From contig CM043946.1 of NCBI GenBank assembly GCA_014529385.2, positions 16,201,077-16,265,076 of the forward strand: a stretch of DNA of 64,000 nucleotides. Direction: 5' to 3'. The DNA comes from Adiantum capillus-veneris. Lineage: Eukaryota; Streptophyta; Polypodiopsida; Polypodiales; Pteridaceae. Positions within the stretch are counted from its first letter, which is position 1. Each line of letters opens with the position of its first letter. Of this stretch, positions 1-10,679 are shown in pieces. The notes below the pieces were generated by a model. The model was not told the origin of the DNA. It did no database searches and saw only the letters and a list, made by a program, of their open reading frames with translations. The translations under genes were made by a program, and so were the position numbers.

Positions 1-952
1 GTGGATGCAGATGCATGTAAACAAAGTCAAGTGGGCTGATTTGATGGATTTAATTAGAAAAGGTGTGGCCAAGGATTTCTGGGAATAACCGAAGTGATAA
101 GCTCCAAGCCGGGCTTTACAGCATCACATTCGGTGCTCGGAGTCACCCGCCACACCTTCGCCAAGATTGCTCTATGTGGGGGGCAAAACAAAAAATTCAT
201 TCACTTAAGTGGGGAGGTGGGAGGATGGTGCCAAGTGGAAATGGAGTAATCCCACATGGGGGGGAGCAAGTGGAAATTGGAGGGTATAAGGGGGGGAGTG
301 GGTACCCCTAAGGGTGTATCAAAGGAGCTAATGGAGCTTCCTTGCCTTGCTTGTGAGGGCTTGTGGGTGTTGGGGGAGAGAGGGGGTGCCATTTTCAGTC
401 CACACTAGCTACACAGGCACCTAACCACCTTTTTGGTCCATTGGACATCCCCTTTCCCCACTTGCCTTGGTCAAAATGTGGTCAACAACTCATTTTTCAC
501 CCAAAAAAAGCATAAAATGGACCAATTAAAAGGTGCCCAAAGGGGGAAATGATGTTGGCTAAGAAGAGAGAGAAAATCCATTGGGATAAGAGCCCAAAAA
601 ATCCCCTTTTAATAGCTGAAATTTCCTGCACACCCTGTTTCCTAACAGAGACTAGCTTTTTTGGAGCTTTTGAGCGACACCCCAACTTCAAAAGCTTGTA
701 ACCCTCTCGTCTGGTGTCGGAATCAAGCATATGGATACTCTATGGAGGTCTACAAAACACGAGCTTCATCTTTATGGTCTTGGTTTTCACAAATTTTAAT
801 CATATTATAGGTTAGGATTGTTTTCTGCTCGACTCTACAGGGTTCGACATAGGTGTTTTTCGTAGCTCTGTGGTGTTTCTTTCCAACGGTGTGGTCTGTG
901 CAAGGCTAAAGGGGTTCTCATTTTCCTTCTTGTTTGCATTCTAACATTGTTT
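1..952 (+). repeat. 5' LTR of Gypsy-A (3' three quarters only)
   Basis: Aligns along its length with 12273-13216, including the G-rich stretch near 220-300, the run around 480-620 and the final CATTCTAACATTGTTT, which is CATGCTAGCATCGTGTTT in the other copy. The match stops at about 952, where the internal region starts. A short ORF at the same place in both LTRs is not conserved in reading frame and is not taken as a gene. The exact 3' boundary is uncertain by a few bases because the end is not a clean CA. Confidence 0.85.
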
Positions 953-970
953 TGGTGCCCCCACGGAGGA
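953..970 (+). other. Possible primer-binding site of Gypsy-A
   Basis: TGGTGCCCCCACGGAGGA starts directly where the LTR similarity ends and begins with TGG, complementary to a tRNA CCA end. I cannot name the tRNA. Position supports the call; identity does not. Confidence 0.45.
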
Positions 971-1237
971 GCAAGTGCTCCTATGCTCCAAGTTTTGTGA
1001 AATATATCTATGCTGTAGGCAATGAATGTAAAAGGGATGTAGGTCCTTATGGACAACCGCCTATGTATGTGCAAATTGTGGATAGCACTTGAGACGGTCA
1101 TATAATTGGATTGGAGCCTTTGGAGGGTCGTGAAGTTTTGTGAAGCCGAGCATTGGGGGCCGGGTTACCCAATGTGAGGTGGATTAGGTACTGAAGCGAT
1201 CCATCGACATCCCTTGAGTTTTCGACGTCACATGTAA

Positions 1238-2046
1238 GTGTTTTTGTGGCAATCAAACATGGCAGACAAGTTCCCACAGTTTCATGGATTGCCTAATGAA
1301 AATGCACAGACATTTATCGAAAAGTTGAAAGTCAACTGCTTACTGTGCAGTATAGTAGACCAAGCTATATTGTTGCAGCTACTGCAATATAGTTTACAGG
1401 ATGCGGCAAAAGTTTGGTTACACAATTTTGAGGAGTTGATGCAGGCACAAAACCCAAGGGTGGTTTTGGACTACAATCATGTGAAGCAAGATTTCCTGGC
1501 ACAATACCGATCCATAGAAGTACCAGATGAAGTTTGGCATGAAATTTTGGGATACACTCAAAGGGCTAATCAAAGTGGTGCTGATTTTGTCATGCAGTTC
1601 ACCTGTTTATGGGATAAATGGGCCCGGGCTTTGGGAAACGAGATCCCTCCATCCATGTTAAAGAAGGACCATTTGTGGAAAACCTTAAAGAAATCTTGAA
1701 GTTCAAAGTTGAGATAAAAAGGCCCGCCACCTTTGAGGATGCAGTCGCCATTGCCAGAGAGAAAGAATGGAAAGCTCAAAGTCTTAATGACTACGAAAAA
1801 GCGATCCCTGAGCGAAGTAATGGTAGAAGCTCGAGGAGAATCAGGCAGAAGCTAGAGGCCAACCTGTTCAAAGGGCTACTAGTACTAAACATTTACAACA
1901 AAATATGCAAGACATGATAACCATGATGCATTAATTAAGACTTAGTATTCTTGGTGGCGGAGGTGGTCATGGACGTGGACGTGGATGTGGTAGAGGGATG
2001 GCTAAGGCATGTGAAGGTCATCCTAATGCTAACCAGGGTTGTGGGC
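1238..2046 (+). pseudogene. Gypsy-A gag, N-terminal part (capsid-like), frameshifted
   Basis: The Gag precursor would form the retrotransposon particle. The first frame (1238-1699) starts near MADKFPQFHGLPNENAQTF, and the pattern 'F.G..NENAQTFI' followed by 'AKVWLHNF' is the Retrotrans_gag signature seen in plant Ty3/gypsy elements. A frameshift near 1640-1690 moves the reading into the frame that ends at 1917, with the conserved 'RPATFEDAVAIAREKEWKAQ' segment. The Gly/Arg-rich linker that should precede the zinc knuckle is visible to 2046, then Copia-A interrupts. The rest of gag resumes at 7324. A non-functional gene. Confidence 0.8.
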
Positions 2047-2273
2047 TGTTACCATATACATGTGGTAGTGATGTGTGTGAACACACTAGGACCGCCGGGG
2101 CATTTTTTCCCTCTTTAGGAGGTTTTTTCCCCCGTGCATTGTATATACGCCCATCACTCTAGGGCTATCTATCTTTCCATTGCACACTAAGTAATACACT
2201 CTCTATTGTGTGCCTTGAGCTTCCTTCGTCTTCTCGAAGCTGTGTGTGTTTCTCTGCAACCCTAATTCCAACA
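2047..2273 (+). repeat. 5' LTR of Copia-A (227 bp)
   Basis: Starts TG, ends CA, and is followed two bases later by the PBS. It is repeated at 6978-7317, with an extra internal duplication, and at 26883-27109 in Copia-C. The C-rich segment 'CCCTCTTTAGGAGG' and 'TGTATATACGCCC' probably lie in the promoter region of the LTR, but no start site can be placed. Confidence 0.92.
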
Positions 2274-2275
2274 CT

Positions 2276-2287
2276 TGGTATCAGAGC
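2276..2287 (+). other. Primer-binding site of Copia-A
   Basis: TGGTATCAGAGC is the standard copia PBS, complementary to the 3' end of initiator tRNA-Met. It lies two bases after the LTR. The sister element Copia-C has a one-base change here. Confidence 0.9.
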
Positions 2288-2634
2288 AGGTCACGTCCTC
2301 CCGGGGTTAGTCGCCAGCTGCTCTAGCACACGGCTGCTCACTTTCTTCGATTTCAGTGAGCTTTGGAGAGCGTTCATAGGTCGACAAATATTTCGGGTGA
2401 GCTCGAAGAGCTCGGTCTGCTCAGAATTTTGATTTGGGCTCATTTCGGCCTCCGTTTCACTACAGGCAGTACTGCACAGGCTATTTCGTCATTTTGTGCA
2501 GAATTTCTGTTAGTGCCATTTTCTGCATAACAGGTGCCTTATAGTCTTCTACGGTTTGTGCTATATAGCACAGGTTGTTCCCGCTCCATTTTTCCTATTT
2601 TCGGGCAGTTTTCACATCAGGTGCAGCATTTACC

Positions 2635-3653
2635 ATGGCTGACAACAACAACACAGATGTGTTCAAGATGTTTGCTGCTGAGGACAGGTTGGATGGGGAC
2701 AACTACCCTATGTGGGCTTATATGATGCAACATGTTCTTGTGTCAAAAGGTGTCTGGAACATTGTGCAGGGCATTGATGTACGTCCTGGTTCTGAGGATG
2801 TAGGCGATGTTGAGGATGTTGCAGGTCTTGCTGCAAGGATTGCAGCTGTTAGAGTTGTTTTGCCTACGGCAGAACAAACTCGTTGGGATGTTAAGGATGC
2901 GCAGGCTCATGCATTGATTGCGTTGTCTGTGAAGCTCACCATTGTTCCTCACATCCGTTCAACAAAATCTGCAAAACAGGCTTGGGATATTCTAGCAGGT
3001 CTTTATGCAAGCCGCAATGAGGCTAAAATTGCTTTGCTGCGTAAAGATCTGGAGTCGAAGATTATGCATGAGGAGGATGATATGGACACTTTCCTTGCTA
3101 GTGTCAAGGATATCAATGAGCAGCTTATTTCTGCAGGTGAAGTCATTTCAGACAATTCCCTTGTGCAGACTGTTCTTGATGCCTTACCAGATTCCTACTA
3201 GACTTTTGCTAGTACTTGGAGACTGATGACCCAAGGAAATCTAGAAGTTGTCAAGTTTGATGCATTATGCACATTGTTGTTGCAAGAGTCAATGTCCAGA
3301 AAAAACAGGACTAGACAACGTGCAGTTGAACAGGCTTTTATTGCTTCTCAAAGAAAGGGTGGTAACAGCAATGCAGCCACTTCTTATGGTTCTACTGCGA
3401 GTGGCAAAAATTATGTTCCTAATGCTTCTGCTGGCAGCAATTCGTCTCTAAATTCTGGTGATAAGGGCAAAAAGAAGATGCGTTGCCATTATTGTAAAGC
3501 CAATGATCACTTGATCAAGTCGTGTCCTAAGTTGAAGGCCAAAGAGGCTAAGAAGAAAGAGGGTGGTTATGCTGGTTCCACTACAAATGCAGCCATTGTT
3601 GAGTCTTCTGTGAAAGGAGATTGTGTTGTTGATGTTGATGCAGAATGGGCTTA
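2635..3653 (+). pseudogene. Copia-A gag with zinc knuckle, interrupted
   Basis: Starts at ATG 2635 (MADNNNTDVFKMF); the same start is conserved at 27472 in Copia-C. The first 180 codons contain 'LDGDNYPMWAYMM', the usual N-terminal pattern of copia Gag (UBN2/retrotran_gag_2 type), and 'ESKIMHEEDDMDTFLASVKDIN'. A TAG at 3199 falls where Copia-C has CAG. Reading resumes in the same frame and reaches a zinc knuckle CHYCKANDHLIKSC (CX2CX4HX4C) near 3485-3525, then Lys-rich sequence. A second stop at 3652 follows a deletion relative to Copia-C. Gag would bind RNA and build the particle; this copy cannot make full protein. Confidence 0.85.
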
Positions 3654-3689
3654 GAGTGCACTTAGAATCCTGTTGTCGATGATGCATGC

Positions 3690-5558
3690 TTGTCAGTTGC
3701 TGCAGATTCACATGTGTGGTATTTCGATAGTGGTGCTACTAAGCACATTACCTCACATCGTGAACTGTTTACCTCTCTCGAGTCTGTCCCTCATGGGAAT
3801 TCAGTCACTTGTGCCAACAACGCCTCTTATCCAGTTCAGGGAGTTGGAAAGATTGTGCTCACTGCTGCTAATGGCAGCTCCTTCACACTTGTTGATGCAC
3901 TTTATGTACCTGGGATCAAGAAGAATCTCTTGTCTGTATCCGCACTTGCTAGACTTGGACTTGTAGTCAAATTTGTGGATGACAGATGTACAGTTCATGA
4001 TCTCAGTTTTGGTGATGAAATTGTTGCATCTGGGCTTTTGTGCCGTGGGCTGTATAAGCTCACTTTGTATGACAAGTGTGGACAAAATTTTGCAAATGCT
4101 GTTGCAGATTCAAGGGCTATTTCAGATGCAAAACTTTTGCATGCACGTTTTGGTCATCTGAATTTTGCCAGTTTGCTGCGTTTGCAGAAATCTGATATGG
4201 TTGCTTCTTTGCCGCCTCTTGAAGCACCTGTCAAACATGTTTGTGAAGGCTGTATTTTGGGTAAGATGCAGCGTTCTAAATTTCCAAAGGATGGTTCAAT
4301 TCAGGCCACATGCAGGTTGCAGCTTGTGCATAGTGATGTTTGTGGGCCCATGCAAACTCCGTCGTTGGGCAATTACCTGTACTTCGTGACTTTCATTGAT
4401 GATTACTCCAGGCATGCATGGGTATTTCCGCTTAAAGCGAAGTCCGAAGTTTTTATGTGCTTCAAACAATTTCTGGCTATGGCTGAAAATGTCTCGAAAT
4501 GTACTATGGACACCCTCCTTTCCGATCGAGGGGGGGAGTACATGTCTCATGATAATGCATTTCTGGCTAGTCGTGGGATAAAACACCAATGTACAGTGCC
4601 TTATACACCTCAGCAAAATGGTGTTGCTGAGAGGAAAAACAGGTCACTAACGGAAATGGCACGATGTATGGTCAAAAGTCAAGCTTTGCCGCATTCTTTT
4701 TGGCTTGAGGCCAGTATGTGTGCCACTTATGTACTTAACAGGCATCCTACGAAAGCTTTGCAGTCTATTACTCCATATGAAGCATGGCATGATAGAAAAC
4801 CTTCTATTGAGCACATGCGTGTTTTTGGCTGTTTGGCATATGCTTTGGTGCCACAAGTGCAGCGCAGAAAATTGGATGATAAGGCTGTCAAATGTATTTT
4901 TGTTGGTTATAGTGCTGAAAGCAAAGGTTACAGGTTGTATCATCCGCAAACAAAAGGTATTCTGGTTTCTCGGGATGTAGTGTTTGTGGAAGATTCTGTT
5001 CAGCCCTTGCTGTCATGTACTAGAGACAGTAATGTAAGCTCACAGGACATTTATGACACTTTGTTGCCTCTTTTCAGTGGTGGAAATACGAATGTAAGTT
5101 CCAATGAGGCAAATGTACAGCCTATGGGGGTTTCTAAAAATGTTTTAGATCAGCCTATTACTGATGCAGATGTACATGATGTACTTGATGAGGAAAGGGC
5201 TGAAAATGAGCAGGCTAGAGGTATGCCAAAATGGCTGGTGTACACTTTGCGTGACAGTAAATTGGATGCACCTTTGTCTAGTCGTACTCGTTCAGGCTCT
5301 CGCCATGCATCTTATGCATCAGATTGTTATGCTTTGGCTGTGTCTAGTTTACATGATGTTAAGGAGCCTCTGTCTTTTGATGAAGCACAGAATTCAGAAA
5401 ATTGGATGGCTGCCATGCAATCAGAATATGATGCACTTATAGAAAATGACACATGGACTTTATGTGATTTGCATCCTGGCAAAAAGGCCATTGGTACGAA
5501 GTGGGTTTACAAGTTGAAACGCAAGCCGGATGGTGAGATCGATCGCCATAAGGCTTGA
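3690..5558 (+). pseudogene. Copia-A pol part 1: protease, integrase, start of RT
   Basis: An open frame of 622 codons. In order: aspartic protease with catalytic 'WYFDSGATKHIT' (about residues 10-21), GAG-pre-integrase region with 'LLHARFGHLNFASL', and integrase core with the D-D-E residues in 'LVHSDVCGP', 'LLSDRGGEY' and 'NGVAERKNR'. After an acidic, low-conservation linker comes the RT N-terminus 'ENDTWTLCDL...GTKWVYKLKRKPDGEIDRHKA'. The frame ends at TGA 5556-5558, where Copia-C has GGA, so the stop is a point mutation inside RT. All integrase catalytic residues are present, yet the polyprotein is truncated. Confidence 0.92.
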
Positions 5559-6903
5559 CTTGTTGCAAAGGGTTATGCACAGCAAAAAGGCATAGATTAT
5601 GAAGAGACTTTTGCTCCCACTTGTCGTATGACTACTGTGCGTTTTCTATGTGCATTGGCAGCTCATTTTGGTTGGGATGTACATCAATCAGACATTGTTA
5701 CTGCTTTCTTGAATGGTGACATATTTGAGGAAGTTTATGTAACACAGCCTCGCGGTTTTGTCATAAAAGGACAAGAGGACAAAGTGTGCAAATGTAACAA
5801 GGCTTTGTATGGGTTGAAGCAATCTCCTCGTGCTTGGTATGAGAAATCTGACACTCATTTGGTCAAACATGGTTTTCGTAACAGTCCAATAGAAAGCACA
5901 TTGTATGTAAAGCGTGAGGGTGATGTATTTCTCATCGTGGTTCTTTATGTTGATGATTTGCTGATCACTGGACCAAATGAGAGACATATTGCTGAATTTA
6001 AGGCTGATTTGAATGCTAGTTTCTAGATGAAAGATTTGGGGCTGTTGCATCATTATTTGGGCATACAGTTTAAGCAGTGTGATGGTGTTATTGCCTTGTG
6101 TCAGAAAAGTTACATAGAGACATTGCTATGTAAGTTTGGACTTGAGGATTGCAAACCTATTGCCACTCCCATGGAAACAGGTTTGAAGTTGAGTCTACAT
6201 GATGCTGGCGATCCTGCTGATGTCACTCTTTACCAAACTGCTGTTGGGTGCCTCATTTATGTATGCAACACAAGGCCGGATATTCAGTTTGCAGGAGTCA
6301 CAGGTCAGCAGATTTATGCATAGCCCAGGGTCTAAGCATTGGCAGGCTGTCAAGAGGATTTTCCGCTACCTTAGTGGCACTTTACATCTTGGCTTGTTTT
6401 ATCCCAAGGGGGGATCATTGCCGCCAGACTTACATGCTTTTTCGGACTCATATTGGGCTGGTTGTTTTGACACGAGAGTGTCCACAAGTGGTTTTTGTTT
6501 CATGCTTGGCAGTTCATGTATATCATGGTTGAGCAAGAAGCAACCTACTGTGGCCAGTTCGAGTTGTGAGGCTGAGTATAGGGTAGTCTTCACAGCTACG
6601 GTTGAGTGTGTATGGCTCAGACGCCTTATGGCTGATTTGGGTGTTGGACAGGACACTGCCAACACTATCTACACTGACAGTCAGAGTGCATTGGCAGTTG
6701 CGAGGAACCCAGTTTTTCATGCTCGCACAAAGCACATTGAGGTGCATTACCACTATGTCAGGGAGAGGCTCTCAGCAGGAGAGATCAGCTTGGCTTATGT
6801 GCCAACACAGGACAACCTTGCAGATCTTTTCACAAAGGCATTGTCTAGTGAGAAGCTTGAAGCTTTCAGCAAAGCTTTGGGCTTACTCCCCTTTGTGGAC
6901 TGA
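5559..6903 (+). pseudogene. Copia-A pol part 2: RT catalytic core and RNase H
   Basis: Continues in frame after the 5556 stop with 'LVAKGYAQQKGIDYEETFAPT', 'DIVTAFLNGDIFEEVYVTQP', 'KALYGLKQSPRAWY' and the polymerase site 'VLYVDDLLI' (YVDD, about 5947-5958). A TAG at 6024 interrupts 'ASF*MKDLG', and a frameshift lies near 6290. RNase H follows in the new frame, with 'FSDSYWAG', 'SSCEAEYR' and 'IYTDSQSALAVA' carrying the D-E-D residues, and 'HIEVHYHYVRERL'. The frame ends at 6903, 75 bp before the 3' LTR. Diagnostic of copia: RT-RNase H is downstream of integrase. Confidence 0.92.
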
Positions 6904-6977
6904 TCATGTCCTCAGGGCATGGCACTTCCCTTTACTCATGTGCCAGCTTTGTTCACCGCATCACTCCAGGGGGGATT

Positions 6978-7317
6978 TGTTACCATATACATGTGGTAGT
7001 GATGTGTGTGAACACACTAGGACCTCCGGGGCATTTTTTCCCTCTTTAGGAGGTTTTTTCCCCCGTGCATTGTATATATGCCCATCACTCTAGGGCTATC
7101 TATCTTTCCATTGCACACTAAGTAACACACTAGGACCGCCGGGGCATTTTTTCCCTCTTTAGGAGGTTTTTTCCCCCGTGCATTGTATATACGCCCATCA
7201 CTCTAGGGCTATCTATCTTTCCATTGCACACTAAGTAATACACTCTCTATTGTGTGCCTTGAGCTTCCTTCGTCTTCTCGAAGCTGTGTGTGTTTCTCTG
7301 CAACCCTAATTCCAACA
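6978..7317 (+). repeat. 3' LTR of Copia-A with a 113-bp internal tandem duplication
   Basis: 340 bp against 227 bp in the 5' LTR. The excess is a tandem duplication with a period of 113 bp: 7012-7124 and 7125-7237. The second unit matches the 5' LTR (GACCGCC, TATACGCCC) while the first has GACCTCC and TATATGCCC. Preceded by the PPT (AGGGGGGA) and followed by the target duplication GTGGGC. Confidence 0.92.
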
Positions 7318-7323
7318 GTGGGC

Positions 7324-8105
7324 AAGGTGATTTTGAGCCGCAGAGGAGGTTCATTCATACTTGTTATAATTGTGGTGAGCTTGGTTACATCAGCACTTAT
7401 TATCCAAAGCCAACAGGGATGGGTGGGGATATGTTTCCACTTCCTCAACAGATTCCTAACAAAGCTAATGATTATACATTGGATATACCGGGAGATCAAG
7501 GTATTGGATAGGAAAATCAAGCCTCAACCTGTGGTGGTCATGTGGGTATTGTGCGGATAGAAAAGAAAGATGCCAGTAGGCAAAAGAGAGAGGGAAGGCT
7601 ATGCAGCACCACGGCCTAGTAGAAAGAAGGGGAAGGAGAAGGAGGGTGAAGATGCAAAAGCCAAGAGAAAGAGAAAGCCTCGTAGACCAAACAGCTTACA
7701 GTTTAAAGGAAGACCTGATTGGGAGGAAAGTAGATTGTACTCTTGGACAGTTGATGAATACGGCATTGGAAGTCATTAGTGAATCCAGAAAAAGAGCCGA
7801 AGCAAGGACAAGTCAGAGTGTTGTCCGTGAGAGAGTTACCCAACATCTGTCATGTGGTGAACGCTTGGCACAAAGGTGTGGGCATGGGAGAAGCCTACAT
7901 TGATGTGTCAAGAGACTGGGTCTCATTACATGCAGAAGCTCTGGGTTTCGGATTCGACTAGTAGACCATGCCAAGGTGAAATGTTTGGGGATGATCAAGA
8001 ATTTGGAAGTTGAAGTCTTTAACGTGAAAGTTAAGGTGAACTTTCATGTTATGCTAGCTGGCCTGGGAGCCTTCCTCTCATTTTGGGACGACCTTGGTTG
8101 AGATT
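7324..8105 (+). pseudogene. Gypsy-A gag zinc knuckle and protease remnant
   Basis: Continuation of gypsy gag after the Copia-A insertion. A zinc knuckle 'CYNCGELGYISTYY' (about 7357-7398) has lost two ligands: the His is Tyr and the last Cys is Tyr, both transition changes. A Lys/Arg-rich stretch (7560-7780) follows. The protease is recognisable from 'EAYIDVSRDWVSL' (catalytic loop damaged, no Asp-Ser/Thr/Gly-Gly), 'VDHAKVKCLGMIKNLEVEVF' and the C-terminal 'LGRPWLRF'. Several frameshifts connect the blocks. Non-functional. Confidence 0.7.
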
Positions 8106-9541
8106 TGTTGGTGCCGTGCAAGATTGGGGCAAGGGCACAATCAATGTGCATGGCAAGAAGGGTGAAAAGAGGGTGCTTGATATGACTATCAAACAACCTA
8201 TGGCACTTGAACATGTGAGTGAGAATGATGAGTCCGAAACTACTAGTGATGATAGTTCTGAAGAATTAGGAAGTAGCACTACTTCGAGTTCCAGTGATGA
8301 GGGTGAAGTGCTATTCTTGTTGTTGGACGAGGAACAGAGAGAAGTTAGTGAAGTGCTACAATTATCAGGGAATATAAATGCTTCAAGCCATTTAGAGAAA
8401 CTTGAAGAGTTGATGCAGCCCAAACTGGAACTGCCAATGAAGAAAAAGTTGATTCAAAATATGTTGAGTACTGATTTGACACAAGGAGAAAGAAGGGAGT
8501 ACTTAGCAATGTTGGATAGGTTTCCAAATCTTTTCATTACCTCATATCAGGAAATAAGGGGTTTTGTTGGGGATCCTGTGAAGATTGAGCTAGTTGAAGG
8601 GGAAAAACGAATCAGACAGAAGTTAAGGAGGATGGGCAAGGAGAAGATGAATGCTTTAAAGGAAGAAGTGGATAAGCTTTTGGATGTTGGGTTCATTGTG
8701 CCAATGGATAATGTTGAATGGGTGAGCCCTATAGTAGTCACCCCAAAGAAAGATGGGCGTTGGAGAGTATGTGCTGATTACAAGCCACTAAACGCGGTGA
8801 CCAAGAAAGATACTTACCCTTTGCCTTTTATTGATCAATCGCTATATGCAGGGGCTGGTTTTGAGAGATACAGTGTCTTTGATGGGTATTCAGGATACTT
8901 TCAGATTATCCTTGCTCCTGAAGGCATCAAAAAGAATACTTTTATCACGCCATGGGGTTGTTTCTGCTTTTGTTGCCTTCCTTTTGGATTGACAAATGGG
9001 CCAGGAGCCTTTGAAAGAAAAGTAGATTGGGTCCTTACCCCGTTCCTTGGGAAGTTTGTCAAAGGATTCATAGATGATTTCTGTGTATACAATTCAAGGA
9101 AACAGCATGTTCAAAATCTTGAAATGACTTTTGCCAGGTATGATGAATGCGGGGGTCAGCTCAATCCTAAAAAATGTCATTTGGCACCACGTGTGAAGCT
9201 TCTCGGGCATGTAATTTCAGAAAATGGGATTGAAGCAGATCCAGAGAAAGTGGAGGCTTTGTTGTTACTGTCACCTCCAAAAGATACCAAACAATTGGCC
9301 ACTTTCATACAAAAGGTTAAATATTTGTCTCGCTTCATACCTTTGGCATCACAGCTATTGTATCCATTGCAGCAAATAGTTAAGAATGATCCCTTGGACT
9401 GGTCTCATGACTGTGACAATGTTTTTGACAAAGTTAAAGAGGTTTTGAGTACGTTATCTATTATGCAAGCTCCTGACTGGGAAAAGGAGTTTTATGTCAA
9501 CCCATCAATGGAAGATGATGCTATTGGAGCTATGTTATTGC
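8083..9541 (+). pseudogene. Gypsy-A reverse transcriptase
   Basis: A long frame of 496 codons. After an acidic Ser/Glu/Asp-rich linker come the Ty3/gypsy RT blocks: 'VSPIVVTPKKDGRWRVCADY', 'YPLPFIDQSL', 'FDGYSGYFQI', 'TPWGCFCFCCLPFGLTNGPGAF', the active site 'FVKGFIDDFCVY' (FIDD in place of the commoner YLDD/YIDD), and 'LLGHVISENGIEADPEKV'. The frame runs to 'AIGAMLLP', where the MITE-like insert breaks RNase H. In a live element this enzyme copies the RNA into cDNA inside the particle. This frame is the least damaged part of Gypsy-A. Confidence 0.92.
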
Positions 9542-9760
9542 CCCGGGGCGGTCACTTTTTAGAATGTGTATGATATCACGTGAGTTAACCGGAGAGGATT
9601 GTTAGAAGACCAAAATGTATACTTTTATGTATACATTAGAGGGGGGTGGGGGTTTTTTAAATAGGCTCCCAGTGTAAGTATAGTATGTATATTGGGGTAT
9701 TATTAATTACCTTTTGAACGCACGTGATATAGGGATCTTTTGATAAGTGACTGCCCCGGG
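9542..9760 (+). mobile_element. MITE-like insert (219 bp) in Gypsy-A RNase H
   Basis: Ends are inverted repeats of about 40 bp: the left starts CCCGGGGCGGTCACTT and the right, reverse-complemented, starts CCCGGGGCAGTCACTT. Both arms end inward at ATATCACGTG / CACGTGATAT. It is flanked by GTTATTGC (9534-9541) and TTTATTGC (9761-9768), an 8-bp duplication with one mismatch. Reading across without the insert restores the RNase H sequence 'AMLLQRGKES', so the insertion site is clear. No coding capacity. A TSD of about 8 bp suggests hAT-like or Mutator-like transposase, but the termini do not decide it. Strand is arbitrary. Confidence 0.82.
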
Positions 9761-9768
9761 TTTATTGC

Positions 9769-10606
9769 AAAGGGGGAAGGAATCTCTTTATATGAATCAT
9801 GTTCATTATGCTACCAGAGTGAAGACTCCTCATAAAAGAGATTTTTTTGAAATTGAATTGGTGATGACTAGTATGGTTTATGCTTGCAGACAATTCAGAC
9901 ACTACTTGTTGCAAAAGTCATTCACTTTTCTCACCAGTTATTCATTGCTTCCCCATCTGTTCAATAATTCAAATATATCAAAACAGTGATGAAATGGGTT
10001 ATTGAGCTTCAAGAGTTTCAGTTCACCTTTTTGGTGGAGGAAAGTACTCGAGCTACCTTGGCAGATCTTCTAACTTACATACTCCGGTTTTGGTTAAAGA
10101 AGAGGTGGTGCGAAAGAGGGAAGTCGGGACTCTTGCCATCCCTAATGCTTCACTGTTATACTTTGATGGTTCTTATCAAAGAAGTCATGATGCTGCTTCA
10201 AGAGGTATTGTTATTTATGATGCACAAGGAAAGCTTATGAGGAAGCAAGGGCTGAAACTTGATGTAAAGAGTAACAATGAAGCAGAATACATGGCTCTTG
10301 AAGGTGGTTTGCATATTGCTTACAATTGGGAATTAGACGCTTGCAAATAAAAGGAGATACTTTGTTGGTTGTGAAGCAAGTGTTGGGAGTATGGAAGAAT
10401 AAGAACCCTAAATTGAAAAATTTATACTTCAAAGTGAAAGCATTGCTCAAAAAGCTTGAAGCATGGAGTTTGCAGCATGTTGAGAGGTCTAAAAATGAAG
10501 AAGCTCATGATGCTACCCAAGAAATGATTACTTGTGTGTTTGTGGTGAAGGCAGAAGCCCCTTTATATCATGGGAGGGAAATCTTATCAAGGAAGTGGAT
10601 TTTCTA
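9769..10606 (+). pseudogene. Gypsy-A RNase H and second RNase H (Tat-type)
   Basis: The first part (9769-10080) continues the RT-linked RNase H: 'YATRVKTPHKRDFFEIELVMTSMVYACRQFRHYLL' then, after a frameshift, 'KWVIELQEFQFTFLVEESTRATLADLLTY'. The second part (10090-10600) is a separate RNase H fold with the acidic residues in 'LLYFDGSYQ', 'SNNEAEYMAL', 'IKGDTLLVVKQ' and the late 'NEEAHD'. A frameshift near 10340 divides it. In Tat-lineage elements this extra RNase H is a known feature. Dead because of frameshifts. Confidence 0.8.
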
Positions 10607-10679
10607 TTGACAAGCATTCTACGTGAAGATTTACCGTCTTCTAAAAAGTATGCATCCGTAAGAAAATCCAAAAAATACA

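Larger units (their letters stand above)
2047..7317 (+). mobile_element. Copia-A: full-length Ty1/copia element nested in Gypsy-A gag
   Basis: Begins TGTTACCA and ends CCAACA. It is flanked on both sides by GTGGGC (2041-2046 and 7318-7323), the target duplication (6 bp, or 5 bp plus a chance base). It has 5' LTR, initiator-tRNA-Met type PBS, gag, protease, integrase, RT, RNase H, PPT (AGGGGGGA, 6968-6975) and 3' LTR, in copia order with integrase before RT. Comparison with its sister Copia-C (26883-31356) shows where A is broken: stops at 3199, 3652, 5556 and 6024, and a frameshift near 6290. Removing the insert rejoins the gypsy gag frame, which proves nesting. Confidence 0.95.

Noticed and set aside
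63-311. 82-codon frame in the 5' LTR of Gypsy-A, echoed at 12335-12583
   Set aside because: The reading frame is not kept between the two LTR copies beyond the first half, so it is chance.
4296-4616. Antisense frames inside Copia-A and Copia-C (about 90-120 codons)
   Set aside because: They mirror conserved sense coding sequence in both copies; shadow frames.
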